From Nocardioides coralli (lineage in GTDB: Bacteria > Actinomycetota > Actinomycetes > Propionibacteriales > Nocardioidaceae): 64,000 bases of DNA. The stretch is taken from contig NZ_CP082273.1 in NCBI RefSeq assembly GCF_019880385.1, positions 1,736,001 through 1,800,000 on the forward strand, read 5' to 3'. The notes beneath the pieces were generated by a model that did not search any database, had not been told where the DNA came from, and saw only the letters and a program-made list of their open reading frames with translations. The position numbers and the translations under genes are program-made. This document shows positions 22,964 to 31,741 of this stretch, in pieces (the first letter of the stretch is position 1; each line of letters begins with the position of its first letter).

Positions 22964-25321
22964 TCACACCTCGACGTCCGCGGGTGGCTCGGCGTCGTCG
23001 AGCGTCTCGTCGGCGAAGACGGCGGGCGGCTCTCGCCACGGCTCCGCGTCCCCGGCGGCCGCCGCGCGGATGGCGGCGTGGACCCGGGCCGGGGTGCAGG
23101 GGATGTCGACGTGGCGCACACCGAGGTGGGACAGGGCGTCGACGACGGCGTTCTGGACGGCCGGGGTGGCGCCGATGGTGGCAGCCTCGCCGATCCCCTT
23201 CGCACCCAGTGTGTTGTGGGGCGTGGGCGTCTCGGTGCTGTGGGCCTCGATCGCCGTGGTGTCGGCCGTCGTGGGAAGCGCGTAGTCGGCGAACGTCGCG
23301 GTCAGCGGCGTGCCCTCGTCGTCGTGGACGAACTGCTCCCACAGCGCCTGGCTGATGCCCTGCACGGCACCGCCGTGCTGCTGGCCGCGGACCAGGAGTG
23401 GGTTGACCACCCGGCCGCAGTCGTCGACGGCGACGTGCCGGACCGGGGTCACGTGCCCCGTCTCGGTGTCGACCTCGACGACCGCGACGTGGGTGCCGAA
23501 GGGGAAGGTGGAGTGCTCCTGCCGGAAGTCCGTCGTGACCGCGAGCGGCTCGCCGTGCTCGGCCGCGCGCCGCGCCAGGTCGACCCAGCCCAGCGTCACG
23601 CCCGGGACGCCGCGGACCGCGAAGCCCTGCTCACCCAGCTCGACGTCGTCCGCCGACGCCTCCAGCAGCTCGGCCGCCAGCGTGCGCGCCCGGTCGAGCA
23701 GCTCCGCGGCGGCCCGCGACACGGCTTCGCCTCCCATCTGCAGCGAGCGGGCGCCGCCGGTGCCGCCGCCACTGGGCACCACGGCGGTGTCGGCCTGCTC
23801 GTAGCGGATCCGGTCGAGGTCGATGCCGAGCCGGTCGGCCACGATCATCGAGAACGCGGTCGCGTGACCCTGCCCGTGGGCGGCCGTGCCGGCGCGGACG
23901 GTCGCTGAGCCGTCGTCGTGCACCTCCACGAAGCCGTGCTCGCGCCCGCCGAACCCCGTGATCTCGACGTAGGACGCGATCCCGATCCCGAGCTGGCGGA
24001 CGTCCCCGGCGTCCCGCCGCCGGGCCTGCTCCGCGCGCAGGCCGTCGACGTCGGCGAGCCGCAGCGCCTCGCGCAACGGCAGGTCGTAGTCGCCGGAGTC
24101 GTACGTCGCGCCCGCGTGCGTGCGCCAGGGGAACGCGTCGGGCGTCACGAAGTTGCGGCGCCGGATCTCCTCCGGCGCCAGCCCCAGCTCGTCGGCGGCC
24201 AGGTCGAGCACGCGCTCCAGCAACGCGGCTGCCTCGGGCCGGCCCGCGCCGCGGAAGGCACCCACGGGTGGGGTGTTGGTCACGACCGAGAGCCCGTCGT
24301 AGCGGAGCCGCGGGATGACGTAGGGCCCCTGCGCCATGGTGCGGGTGGACCCGGAGGCGAAGGACCCGCCGAACCCGGCGTACGCGCCGCAGTCGCCGAC
24401 GACCCGGGCACGCAGCCCGGTGATCCGCCCCTCGCGGGTCAGCCCCAGCTCGACGTACTGCACCTGGCCGCGGCCCTGCATCGAGAGCATCGCCTCGCTG
24501 CGGGTCTCCGTCCACGCCACCGGCCGTCCGAGGGCGATGGCCGCGGCGACGACCGCGGCATGGTCGGGGGAGAGGCCCGCCTTGCCGCCGAAGGCACCTC
24601 CCACGTGGGGGGCCACCACGCGGACCGTGCCCCGCGGGAGCCCCGTCCACTCGGTGAGGAGCCGCTTCGCGAGGTGCGGGTGCTGCGTCGAGAGCCACAG
24701 GGTGAGCCGGTGCCCCGCCTCGTCGGGGGTGGGGTCGACCAGGACGGCGTTGGCCTCGATGGGGGCCGTGGCCAGCCGGTTGTTCTCGAAGCGGCCCCGG
24801 ACGACGACCTCGGCGTCCTCGAGCGGGTCTCCCTCCCCGAGCCGGCGGATGGCGATGTTGCGGGGGAGCGCGTCGTAGAGCTGCGGCGCCGACTCGTCCG
24901 CGGCCCGCTCCGGGTCGACGACGGCGGGGAGCGGCTCGTGGTCGACGTCGACCAGCTCGGCAGCGTCGACGGCCTGCGCGCGGGTCTCGGCCACGACCAG
25001 GGCCACCGGGTCCCCGGCGTACTGGACCTCGTCGCGGGCGAGGGCGTGCCGCACCACCTGGCCGTTGGCGGTCGCGAACGCCGGGACGGGCTCCTGGGGC
25101 AGGTCCGCCGCGGTCAGCACCGCCACGACCCCGGGTGCGGCGGCCGCCTCTCCCGGGTCGATGCCGGCGATCCGTGCGCGGGGGAAGGGGCTGCGCACGA
25201 AGACCGCGTGCAGGACGTCGTCGCGCTGCTGGGCGAGGTTGTCGACGAACGTCCCGCGACCCCGGAGCAGGTCAGGGTCCTCGACGCGGCGTACCTCGGT
25301 CCCGAGGATCGATCCCGGCAT
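22964..25321 (-). CDS. Xanthine dehydrogenase family molybdopterin-binding subunit (CoxL form II-like), orphan
   Basis: A 785-aa large subunit of a molybdenum hydroxylase. Features are LGTEVRRVEDPDLLRGRGTF in part at the N-terminus, the GGAFGGK cofactor loop, and AFRGAGRPEA, which matches the AYRGAGR signature of form II CoxL proteins rather than the AYXCSFR loop of true CO dehydrogenase. The C-terminal GAKGIGEA supplies the active-site Glu. The medium FAD and small [2Fe-2S] subunits normally encoded alongside are absent; the neighbours are ctaA/ABC genes and the divergent suf operon. It starts at ATG 25321, 6 nt after a TAGTCT box. The substrate is not known. Confidence 0.88.
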   Translation of the reverse strand: MPGSILGTEVRRVEDPDLLRGRGTFVDNLAQQRDDVLHAVFVRSPFPRARIAGIDPGEAAAAPGVVAVLTAADLPQEPVPAFATANGQVVRHALARDEVQYAGDPVALVVAETRAQAVDAAELVDVDHEPLPAVVDPERAADESAPQLYDALPRNIAIRRLGEGDPLEDAEVVVRGRFENNRLATAPIEANAVLVDPTPDEAGHRLTLWLSTQHPHLAKRLLTEWTGLPRGTVRVVAPHVGGAFGGKAGLSPDHAAVVAAAIALGRPVAWTETRSEAMLSMQGRGQVQYVELGLTREGRITGLRARVVGDCGAYAGFGGSFASGSTRTMAQGPYVIPRLRYDGLSVVTNTPPVGAFRGAGRPEAAALLERVLDLAADELGLAPEEIRRRNFVTPDAFPWRTHAGATYDSGDYDLPLREALRLADVDGLRAEQARRRDAGDVRQLGIGIASYVEITGFGGREHGFVEVHDDGSATVRAGTAAHGQGHATAFSMIVADRLGIDLDRIRYEQADTAVVPSGGGTGGARSLQMGGEAVSRAAAELLDRARTLAAELLEASADDVELGEQGFAVRGVPGVTLGWVDLARRAAEHGEPLAVTTDFRQEHSTFPFGTHVAVVEVDTETGHVTPVRHVAVDDCGRVVNPLLVRGQQHGGAVQGISQALWEQFVHDDEGTPLTATFADYALPTTADTTAIEAHSTETPTPHNTLGAKGIGEAATIGATPAVQNAVVDALSHLGVRHVDIPCTPARVHAAIRAAAAGDAEPWREPPAVFADETLDDAEPPADVEV

Positions 25322-25327
25322 GCCGTG

Positions 25328-25333
25328 AGACTA
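25328..25333 (-). promoter_or_regulatory. Leaderless -10 box of the CoxL-like gene (TAGTCT)
   Basis: TAGTCT on the minus strand with exactly 6 nt (CACGGC) to the ATG; no ribosome-binding site is present. It is divergent from the sufR control region. Confidence 0.5.
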
Positions 25334-25390
25334 GTGGCGGCACCCTCGGCGCCCCGGCGCCGGAGCGGCGCCGGGGCCCTGCGCGGGGCC

Positions 25391-25409
25391 TAAGGGTGGC
25401 CTTACTTGA
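25391..25409. promoter_or_regulatory. Predicted IdeR/DtxR iron box upstream of sufR
   Basis: TAAGGGTGGCCTTACTTGA matches 15 of 19 positions of the IdeR/DtxR consensus TWAGGTWAGSCTWACCTWA, and its TAAGG/CCTTA arms form an inverted repeat. It lies 32 nt before the sufR start, where a bound repressor could block the promoter. It predicts that the suf operon is repressed by Fe(II)-IdeR when iron is plentiful. No experimental evidence; the match was made by eye. Confidence 0.6.
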
Positions 25410-25430
25410 AGCGGAGAAACCATTAACGGC

Positions 25431-25445
25431 ACACTGGCGTTGTGG
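25431..25445. promoter_or_regulatory. Predicted SufR autoregulatory operator
   Basis: ACACTGGCGTTGTGG is close to the ACACT-N5-TGTGA palindrome that I recall for mycobacterial SufR (9 of 10 arm positions). It overlaps the sufR start codon GTG at 25442, a good place for autorepression, and lies 21 nt downstream of the predicted iron box. Confidence 0.55.
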
Positions 25446-26137
25446 AATTCAGTGGTGGCGACCGGACGACGAGGGAGCGCGTGGCCCGCGCGATCCTCGA
25501 GCACGGTCCTGCCACCGCCGCCGTGCTCGCCGAGCGGCTGGACCTGACGGCGGCAGCTGTCCGCCGTCATCTCGACCACCTGGTCGAGGACGGCACGCTC
25601 GAGGCCCGTGACCAGCGGGTCTACGGCAGCCGCCGCCGGGGTCGGCCCGCGAAGGTGTTCGCGCTCACCGACGCCGGCCGCGACGCGTTCGACCAGCACT
25701 ACGACGACCTGGCCGTCGAGGCGCTGCGGTTCCTCGCCGAGACCCAGGGCGACGATGCGGTGCTGGAGTTCGCCCGCCGCCGCGTGGCGTTCATCGAGCG
25801 CGACTACGAACGCCTGGTCGCCGAGCAGCCCGACCTCTCGCCCGCTGCGGCGCTGGCCCGGGTGCTCACCGACGAGGGCTACGCCGCGCGGGTCCGCGGG
25901 CTGCCGCTCGTGGGCGGGCACGCCGCCGGGGAGCAGCTGTGCCAGCAGCACTGCCCGGTGTCCCACGTGGCCCACGAGTTCCCGCAGCTGTGCGAGGCGG
26001 AGACCGAGGCCATCGGCCGCGTGCTCGGCACCCACGTCCAGCGGCTGGCGACGATCGCCCACGGCGACGGCGTCTGCACCACCTGCATCCCGGTCCCGAC
26101 CCGGACCGGAACCTCCGACGACAGGGAGCAGAAGTGA
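25442..26137 (+). CDS. sufR: Fe-S cluster assembly repressor SufR
   Basis: Predicted 231 aa. An N-terminal winged helix ([27 protein letters not shown]; seen as [12 protein letters not shown] around residues 35-46, with the wing [11 protein letters not shown]) is followed by a helical region and Cys residues able to hold an Fe-S cluster: [16 protein letters not shown] and CTTCIP near the C-terminus. In mycobacteria (Rv1460) and Streptomyces, SufR is a [4Fe-4S] repressor of the suf operon. The GTG stop overlap with sufB (GTGA, 4 nt) confirms the operon. The start at GTG 25442 lacks a clear ribosome-binding site; GTG 25481 is an alternative. Confidence 0.92.
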   Translation: MEFSGGDRTTRERVARAILEHGPATAAVLAERLDLTAAAVRRHLDHLVEDGTLEARDQRVYGSRRRGRPAKVFALTDAGRDAFDQHYDDLAVEALRFLAETQGDDAVLEFARRRVAFIERDYERLVAEQPDLSPAAALARVLTDEGYAARVRGLPLVGGHAAGEQLCQQHCPVSHVAHEFPQLCEAETEAIGRVLGTHVQRLATIAHGDGVCTTCIPVPTRTGTSDDREQK

Positions 26138-27555
26138 CCTCCATCGAAGAACTCAACCCGGAGCTCAAGGGTCTGCGTGACCGCTACGAGTTCGGGTGGG
26201 CCGACCGCGACGACGCCGGCGCCGCCGCTGTCCGGGGGCTCAACGAGCACGTCGTCCGCGACATCTCCGGCAAGAAGTCGGAGCCGCAGTGGATGCTCGA
26301 CCTCCGCCTGAAGGGCCTCAAGCTCTTCGACCGCAAGCCGCTGCCCACGTGGGGCTCGGACCTGTCGACCATCGACTTCGACAACATCAAGTACTTCGTC
26401 CGCTCCACCGAGAAGCAGGCCACCAGCTGGGAGGACCTGCCCGAGGACATCAAGAACACCTACGACAAGCTCGGCATCCCCGAGGCCGAGAAGCAGCGCC
26501 TCGTCGCGGGCGTGGCCGCGCAGTACGAGTCGGAGGTCGTCTACCACCAGATCCGCGAGGACCTCGAGGAGCAGGGCGTCCTCTTCCTCGACACCGACAC
26601 GGCCCTCAAGGAGCACCCGGAGCTGTTCCAGGAGTACTTCGGGACCGTGATCCCGGTCGGTGACAACAAGTTCGCCGCGCTCAACACGGCCGTGTGGTCG
26701 GGCGGTTCGTTCATCTACGTCCCGCCCGGTGTCCACGTCGACATCCCGCTGCAGGCCTACTTCCGCATCAACACCGAGAACATGGGCCAGTTCGAGCGGA
26801 CGCTGATCATCGTCGACGAGGACGCCTACGTGCACTACGTCGAGGGCTGCACCGCCCCGATCTACTCCTCGGACTCGCTGCACTCGGCGGTCGTGGAGAT
26901 CGTGGTCAAGAAGGGCGGCCGGTGCCGCTACACCACCATCCAGAACTGGTCGAACAACGTCTACAACCTGGTGACCAAGCGGGCGACCTGCGAGGCCGGC
27001 GCCACCATGGAGTGGGTCGACGGCAACATCGGCTCCAAGGTCACCATGAAGTACCCCGCCGTCTACCTGATGGGTGAGCACGCCAAGGGCGAGACGCTGT
27101 CGATCGCCTTCGCGGGCGAGGGCCAGCACCAGGACGCCGGCGCCAAGATGGTGCACGCGGCGCCCCACACCTCGAGCTCGATCCTGAGCAAGTCCGTGGC
27201 CCGGGGTGGCGGCCGCACCTCCTACCGCGGCCTGGTCCAGGTCAACGAGGGCGCCCACGGGTCCAAGTCCAACGTGCTCTGCGACGCACTCCTGGTCGAC
27301 CAGATCAGCCGGTCTGACACCTACCCCTACGTCGACATCCGTGAGGACGACGTGTCCATGGGCCACGAGGCGTCGGTCTCGAAGGTCTCGGAGGACCAGC
27401 TGTTCTACCTGATGTCGCGCGGGATGGCCGAGGACGAGGCGATGGCGATGATCGTGCGCGGCTTCGTCGAGCCGATCGCCAAGGAGCTGCCCATGGAGTA
27501 CGCCCTCGAGCTGAACCGCCTCATCGAGCTGCAGATGGAGGGAGCGGTTGGCTAG
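26134..27555 (+). CDS. sufB: Fe-S cluster assembly scaffold SufB
   Basis: Predicted 473 aa from GTG 26134, overlapping the sufR stop by 4 nt. SufB is the scaffold subunit of the SufBC2D complex. It shows [14 protein letters not shown], the [13 protein letters not shown] beta-helix stretch, [10 protein letters not shown] with conserved Cys, and [15 protein letters not shown] in part. Many mycobacterial SufB proteins contain an intein; this one is uninterrupted. Its TAG stop lies inside a 14-bp hairpin, after which 151 nt separate it from sufD. Confidence 0.96.
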   Translation: MTSIEELNPELKGLRDRYEFGWADRDDAGAAAVRGLNEHVVRDISGKKSEPQWMLDLRLKGLKLFDRKPLPTWGSDLSTIDFDNIKYFVRSTEKQATSWEDLPEDIKNTYDKLGIPEAEKQRLVAGVAAQYESEVVYHQIREDLEEQGVLFLDTDTALKEHPELFQEYFGTVIPVGDNKFAALNTAVWSGGSFIYVPPGVHVDIPLQAYFRINTENMGQFERTLIIVDEDAYVHYVEGCTAPIYSSDSLHSAVVEIVVKKGGRCRYTTIQNWSNNVYNLVTKRATCEAGATMEWVDGNIGSKVTMKYPAVYLMGEHAKGETLSIAFAGEGQHQDAGAKMVHAAPHTSSSILSKSVARGGGRTSYRGLVQVNEGAHGSKSNVLCDALLVDQISRSDTYPYVDIREDDVSMGHEASVSKVSEDQLFYLMSRGMAEDEAMAMIVRGFVEPIAKELPMEYALELNRLIELQMEGAVG

Positions 27556-27576
27556 CGGCTTCGCCGCAGCCAACCG
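27545..27576. terminator. Strong hairpin over the sufB stop codon
   Basis: CGGTTGGCT (27545-27553), one bulged A, GCGGC (27555-27559), loop TTC, GCCGC (27563-27567), AGCCAACCG (27568-27576): a 14-bp stem that includes the sufB TAG. No T tract follows. It could be a partial terminator, an RNase stop or a stabiliser that sets SufB above SufD levels. The rest of the gap to sufD holds a GC-rich stretch (GGCTCGCTTCGCTCGCC) and no convincing gene. Confidence 0.55.
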
Positions 27577-27706
27577 GCTCCCCGGCTCGCTTCGCTCGCC
27601 CATGGCACAGAAGGCCGCGCCCTCCTCCTCGCCTGGCGGCTCGTCGTCGCACGGCTGAGCTGGCATGAGGGCTCAGAAACCCCCGAACGACCCGGAAAGA
27701 GAAGTA

Positions 27707-28876
27707 GTGACACTGACTGACTCAGTTCGAGACACGCTCGAGGTCGAGCGCGTCGAGAGCCACCTCAACCCCCCGGCGTCCTACGACCTCGCCGACCACC
27801 CGGTGCCGACCGGGCGGGAGGAGACCTGGCGCTTCACGCCGCTCAAGCGGCTGCGCGGGATCCTCGACGGTGAGGCGTCCTCCGCGACGCTGTCGTGGGA
27901 GACGAGCATGCCCGAGGGGGTGACCGTCCGCACGGTCTCGGACGCCGAGGCGCGTGAGCTCGGCGAGCTGCCTCCCAACGAGCTGCCCGCGGCGCTCTCC
28001 GTCGCCCGGTCCGCCGGGTGCCGGGTCATCGACGTGCCGGCCGACTTCGACTCCGACGAGCCGGTCCTGGTCCGGCTCCACGGCGACGACGCCGACGCTC
28101 TCGTGTGGGACCGCCTGGTGGTCCGCGTCGGCACCCACGCCCGCGCGACGGTCGTGCTCGAGCACACCGGCTCGGCGCGCTACTCCGCCATCACCTCGGT
28201 CGTCGTCGGCGACGGCGCCGACCTCACGATGGTGACGGTGCAGGACTGGGACGACGACGCCGTCCACCTCGGGCGCGACTCCATCCGGGTCGGCCGTGAC
28301 GCGCGCGTCAAGCATGCCGCCCTGTCCTTCGGCGGCGACCTGGTCCGGATGCACGCCAACGTCGAGTACGCCGGCCCCGGTGGAGACGCCGAGCTGCTCG
28401 GCCTCTACTTCGCCGACGCCGGCCAGCACATCGAGCACCGGCTCTTCGCCGACCACACGGCCCCCAAAACCCGCAGCCACGTCAGCTACAAGGGGGCCCT
28501 GCAGGGGGAGCGGGCGCACACCGTGTGGGTCGGCAACGTGCTGATCCGCAAGGTCGCCGAGGGCATCGACACCTACGAGGAGAACCGCAACCTCGTCCTC
28601 ACCGACGGCTGCCAGGCCGACTCCATCCCCAACCTGGAGATCGAGACCGGCGAGATCGATGGTGCGGGGCACGCCTCGGCCACCGGTCGCTTCGACGACG
28701 AGCAGCTGTTCTACCTCCGGTCCCGCGGCATCGAGGAGAAGGAGGCGCGCCGACTGGTCGTGCACGGCTTCTTCAACGACCTGATCCGCAAGGTCGGCGT
28801 ACCCGCCATCGAGGAGAAGCTCTACGCGATCGTCGAGGCCGAGCTCGCCAAGAACGTCTCCGGCAAGGAGCTCTGA
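27707..28876 (+). CDS. sufD: Fe-S cluster assembly protein SufD
   Basis: Predicted 389 aa. The start is GTG 27707 (MTLTDSVRD), with GGAAAGAGAAG just upstream; an in-frame ATG at 27665 lies before this ribosome-binding site. SufD pairs with SufB and SufC2 on the scaffold. The PTGREETWRFTPL motif near the N-terminus, the GDLVRMHANVEYAG beta-helix repeat, and the conserved C-terminal SRGIEEKEARRLVVHGF are present. One base of its stop is shared with the ATG of the next gene. Confidence 0.95.
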   Translation: MTLTDSVRDTLEVERVESHLNPPASYDLADHPVPTGREETWRFTPLKRLRGILDGEASSATLSWETSMPEGVTVRTVSDAEARELGELPPNELPAALSVARSAGCRVIDVPADFDSDEPVLVRLHGDDADALVWDRLVVRVGTHARATVVLEHTGSARYSAITSVVVGDGADLTMVTVQDWDDDAVHLGRDSIRVGRDARVKHAALSFGGDLVRMHANVEYAGPGGDAELLGLYFADAGQHIEHRLFADHTAPKTRSHVSYKGALQGERAHTVWVGNVLIRKVAEGIDTYEENRNLVLTDGCQADSIPNLEIETGEIDGAGHASATGRFDDEQLFYLRSRGIEEKEARRLVVHGFFNDLIRKVGVPAIEEKLYAIVEAELAKNVSGKEL

Positions 28877-29211
28877 TGGCGTTCGAGAAGGCCTGCGCAC
28901 TCGCCGACGTGACCGAGGAGGCCGCGCTGGCGGTCACCCTCGGCCGATACGACGTGGCCGTGGCCCGTGACGGCGACGAGGTGTTCGCCATCGAGAACAC
29001 CTGCTCGCACGCGGCCGTCGCGCTGAGCGAGGGCGAGGTCGCCGACGGGACCGTCGAGTGCTGGCTGCACGGGTCGTGCTTCGACCTGCGCACCGGCAAG
29101 CCCACCCACCTGCCCGCGACCGAGCCGGTCGCCATCTTCCCCGTCGAGGTACGCGGCACGGACGTGTACGTCGACACCGAGACCACCCTGAACGGAGTGA
29201 CCCCCCAGTGA
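28876..29211 (+). CDS. Rieske-type ferredoxin within the suf operon
   Basis: A 111-aa soluble protein with the Rieske ligand set CSH (in ENTCSHAAV) and CWLHG, which bind a [2Fe-2S] cluster through two Cys and two His. It resembles the ferredoxin component of non-heme iron oxygenases. Genes of this kind sit between sufD and sufC in many actinobacteria, so a role in electron supply to Fe-S assembly is likely but unproven. ATG 28876 overlaps the sufD stop by one base and its stop overlaps sufC by 4 nt. Confidence 0.9.
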   Translation: MAFEKACALADVTEEAALAVTLGRYDVAVARDGDEVFAIENTCSHAAVALSEGEVADGTVECWLHGSCFDLRTGKPTHLPATEPVAIFPVEVRGTDVYVDTETTLNGVTPQ

Positions 29212-29972
29212 GCACACTTGAGATCAAGGACCTGCACGTCAGCGTCGAGACCGAGGACGGCCCCAAGGAGATCCTCAGGGGCGTCACCCTGACCATCCGG
29301 TCCGGTGAGGTCCACGCGATCATGGGCCCCAACGGGTCCGGCAAGTCGACGCTGGCCTACTCGATCGCCGGCCACCCGAAGTACGACATCACCTCCGGCA
29401 GCGTCACCCTCGACGGCGAGGACGTGCTGGAGATGAGCGTCGACGAGCGCGCCCGCGCCGGGCTGTTCCTCGCGATGCAGTACCCCGTGGAGGTCCCGGG
29501 CGTCTCGGTCGCCAACTTCCTGCGGACCGCCAAGACCGCGATCGACGGCGAGGCGCCCAAGCTGCGTCACTGGGTCAAGGACGTCAACACCGCGATGGAG
29601 GCGGCGGGGCTCGACCCGACGTTCTCGCAGCGCAACGTCAACGAGGGCTTCTCCGGCGGTGAGAAAAAGCGCCACGAGATCGCCCAGCTCGAGCTGCTCG
29701 ACCCCAAGGTCGCGGTGCTCGACGAGACCGACTCCGGCCTCGACATCGACGCGCTCAAGGTCGTCTCGGAGGGCGTCAACCGCTTCGCCGAGGACGGGGA
29801 CAAGGCCGTCCTGCTGATCACGCACTACACGCGCATCCTGCGCTACATCAAGCCCGACTTCGTGCACGTCTTCGTCGCCGGCCGGATCGCCGACGAGGGC
29901 GGACCGGAGCTGGCCGACCAGCTCGAGGCCGAGGGCTACGACAAGTACCAGAAGGCTGCCGTCGGAGGTTGA
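29208..29972 (+). CDS. sufC: Fe-S cluster assembly ATPase SufC
   Basis: Predicted 254 aa from GTG 29208, overlapping the ferredoxin stop by 4 nt. Walker A is GPNGSGKST, the signature is FSGGEKKRHEI (the SufC form SGGE-K-R), Walker B is VAVLDETDSGLD, and the switch His is in LITHYTRIL. SufC is the ABC-type ATPase of the SufBC2D scaffold. The 55-nt space before sufS holds two overlapping palindromes. Confidence 0.96.
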   Translation: MSTLEIKDLHVSVETEDGPKEILRGVTLTIRSGEVHAIMGPNGSGKSTLAYSIAGHPKYDITSGSVTLDGEDVLEMSVDERARAGLFLAMQYPVEVPGVSVANFLRTAKTAIDGEAPKLRHWVKDVNTAMEAAGLDPTFSQRNVNEGFSGGEKKRHEIAQLELLDPKVAVLDETDSGLDIDALKVVSEGVNRFAEDGDKAVLLITHYTRILRYIKPDFVHVFVAGRIADEGGPELADQLEAEGYDKYQKAAVGG

Positions 29973-29976
29973 GGCG

Positions 29977-29996
29977 CGAGGGCCCTCGGGCCCGAG
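29977..29996. repeat. Two overlapping 12-bp palindromes between sufC and sufS
   Basis: CGAGGGCCCTCG (29977-29988) and CTCGGGCCCGAG (29985-29996) are each perfect palindromes and share four bases. As RNA the segment can form alternative GC-rich stems just after the sufC stop. It might tune expression of sufS or be chance GC structure. Confidence 0.4.
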
Positions 29997-30027
29997 CCAC
30001 GACACCACCGGCGCTGAAAGGAAGCTG

Positions 30028-31287
30028 ATGACCGTCCCCGGACTGCTCTCCGATCTAGAGGTCCTGCGCAAGGACTTCCCGATCCTGTCGCGCACGCTCG
30101 CGAACGGGCAGCCGCTGGTCTACCTCGACAGCGCCAACACCTCGCAGAAGCCGCAGGTGGTGATCGACACCATGGTCGACCACCTCGAGCGGCACAACGC
30201 CAACATCGCCCGCGCCATGCACCAGCTCGGCGCGGAGTCGACCGCGGCGTTCGAGCACGCGCGCGACGTGGTGGCCGGCTTCATCGCGGCGCCGTCGCGC
30301 GACGAGGTGGTCTTCACCAAGAACGCCTCCGAGGCGCTCAACCTGGTCGCCAACACACTGGCGTGGCGGGGTGAGCACCAGGTCGGCGAGGGCGACGAGG
30401 TCGTCATCACCGAGATGGAGCACCACTCCAACATCGTGCCGTGGCAGCTGCTCACGCAGCGGACCGGCGCGACGCTGCGGTGGTTCGGCCTCACCGACGA
30501 GGGCCGGCTCGACCTCTCGGACATCGACGACCTCATCACCGAGCGCACCAAGGTGGTCGCCCTGACCTGGGTGTCCAACATGCTCGGCACGATCAACCCC
30601 GTCGCCGAGATCGCCCGGCGCGCCCACGAGGTCGGGGCCCTGGTGGTGGTCGACGCCTCCCAGGCCGTGCCGCAGCTGCCGGTCGACGTGACCCAGTGCG
30701 GCGCCGACCTGCTGGTCTTCACCGGGCACAAGGCCGTCGGACCGACGGGCATCGGTGTGCTCTGGGGTCGTCGCGAGGTGCTCGATGCGCTGCCGCCCTT
30801 CCTGGGTGGCGGCGAGATGATCGAGACCGTCACGATGGCGCGCTCGACGTACGCCGGCCTCCCGCACAAGTTCGAGGCCGGGACCCCGCCGATCGTCGAG
30901 GCCGTGGGCCTGGGCGCCGCCCTCGACTACCTCGGCCACGTGGGGATGGAGGCCATCCACGCCCATGAGCAGGCGATCACCGGCTACGCCCTGGCGGGGC
31001 TGGAGACGGTCCCGGGGCTGACCGTGCTGGGGCCGCGCGACGCCGCGGAGCGCGGGGGAGCGATCAGCTTCGAGCTCGACGGGATCCACCCGCACGACGT
31101 GGCGACGGTGCTCGACACCCGCGGTGTGGCCGTCCGGGCGGGGCACCACTGCGCCAAGCCGGCGCACGCGCGGTTCGGGGTGCAGAGCTCGACCCGGATG
31201 TCGTCCTACCTCTACACCACACCCGGCGAGATCGACGCGCTCGTCGACGGCCTGCTGTACACCCGCGACTACTTCGAGGTGGGATGA
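30028..31287 (+). CDS. sufS: Cysteine desulfurase SufS
   Basis: Predicted 419 aa, ATG with AAGGAAG upstream. A group II PLP-dependent cysteine desulfurase that provides sulfur for cluster assembly. PLP binds the Lys in FTGHKAVGPTG (Lys235); ATEMEHHSN-like ITEMEHHSNIVPW contacts the cofactor; the persulfide Cys is in RAGHHCAKP (Cys375), with the short active-site loop of SufS enzymes. sufU follows 4 nt later, the usual sulfur acceptor partner in Gram-positive bacteria. Confidence 0.96.
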   Translation: MTVPGLLSDLEVLRKDFPILSRTLANGQPLVYLDSANTSQKPQVVIDTMVDHLERHNANIARAMHQLGAESTAAFEHARDVVAGFIAAPSRDEVVFTKNASEALNLVANTLAWRGEHQVGEGDEVVITEMEHHSNIVPWQLLTQRTGATLRWFGLTDEGRLDLSDIDDLITERTKVVALTWVSNMLGTINPVAEIARRAHEVGALVVVDASQAVPQLPVDVTQCGADLLVFTGHKAVGPTGIGVLWGRREVLDALPPFLGGGEMIETVTMARSTYAGLPHKFEAGTPPIVEAVGLGAALDYLGHVGMEAIHAHEQAITGYALAGLETVPGLTVLGPRDAAERGGAISFELDGIHPHDVATVLDTRGVAVRAGHHCAKPAHARFGVQSSTRMSSYLYTTPGEIDALVDGLLYTRDYFEVG

Positions 31288-31291
31288 GCCC

Positions 31292-31741
31292 ATGAGCGCA
31301 GAGCTCGACTCGCTGTACCAGGAGATCATCCTCGACCACTACAAGAACCCCCACCACAAGGGGCTCCGTGAGCCCTTCGAGGCGGAGGTCCACCACGTCA
31401 ACCCCACGTGCGGCGACGAGGTGACGCTGCGGGTGCACCTCAGCGACGGCACCGTCGAGGACGTCTCCTACGACGCCATCGGCTGCTCGATCTCACAGGC
31501 CGCCGCCTCGGTGATGACCGACCTGGTGATCGGCCGGAGCGTCGAGGACGCGATGCAGGTGCACGAGGAGTTCCTGGCCCTGATGCAGGGCAAGGGTCAG
31601 GTCGAGCCCGACGAGGAGGTGCTGGAGGACGGCGTCGCCTTCGCCGGCGTCGCCAAGTTCCCCGCCCGCGTGAAGTGCGCCCTGCTGGCCTGGATGGCCT
31701 GGAAGGACGCGACGAGCCAAGTCCTGGAGGAGAAGGCATGA
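31292..31741 (+). CDS. sufU: SufU sulfurtransferase / scaffold-like protein
   Basis: Predicted 149 aa from ATG 31292. The zinc ligands of SufU are visible: Cys40 and Asp42 (NPTCGDEV), Cys65 (AIGCSIS) and Cys129 (RVKCALL), and the 18-21 residue SufU-specific insertion before the last Cys is present. In Bacillus SufU takes the persulfide from SufS through ligand swapping at zinc. Its stop overlaps sufT by 4 nt (ATGA). Confidence 0.95.
   Translation: MSAELDSLYQEIILDHYKNPHHKGLREPFEAEVHHVNPTCGDEVTLRVHLSDGTVEDVSYDAIGCSISQAAASVMTDLVIGRSVEDAMQVHEEFLALMQGKGQVEPDEEVLEDGVAFAGVAKFPARVKCALLAWMAWKDATSQVLEEKA

Noticed and set aside
22964..25321. CO dehydrogenase large subunit
   Set aside because: The active-site loop is AFRGAGR, not AYXCSFR, and the partner subunits are missing, so CO oxidation is not supported.
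27602..27658. 18-codon ORF between sufB and sufD
   Set aside because: No ribosome-binding site, Ser/Gly-rich low-complexity product and no recognisable homologue.
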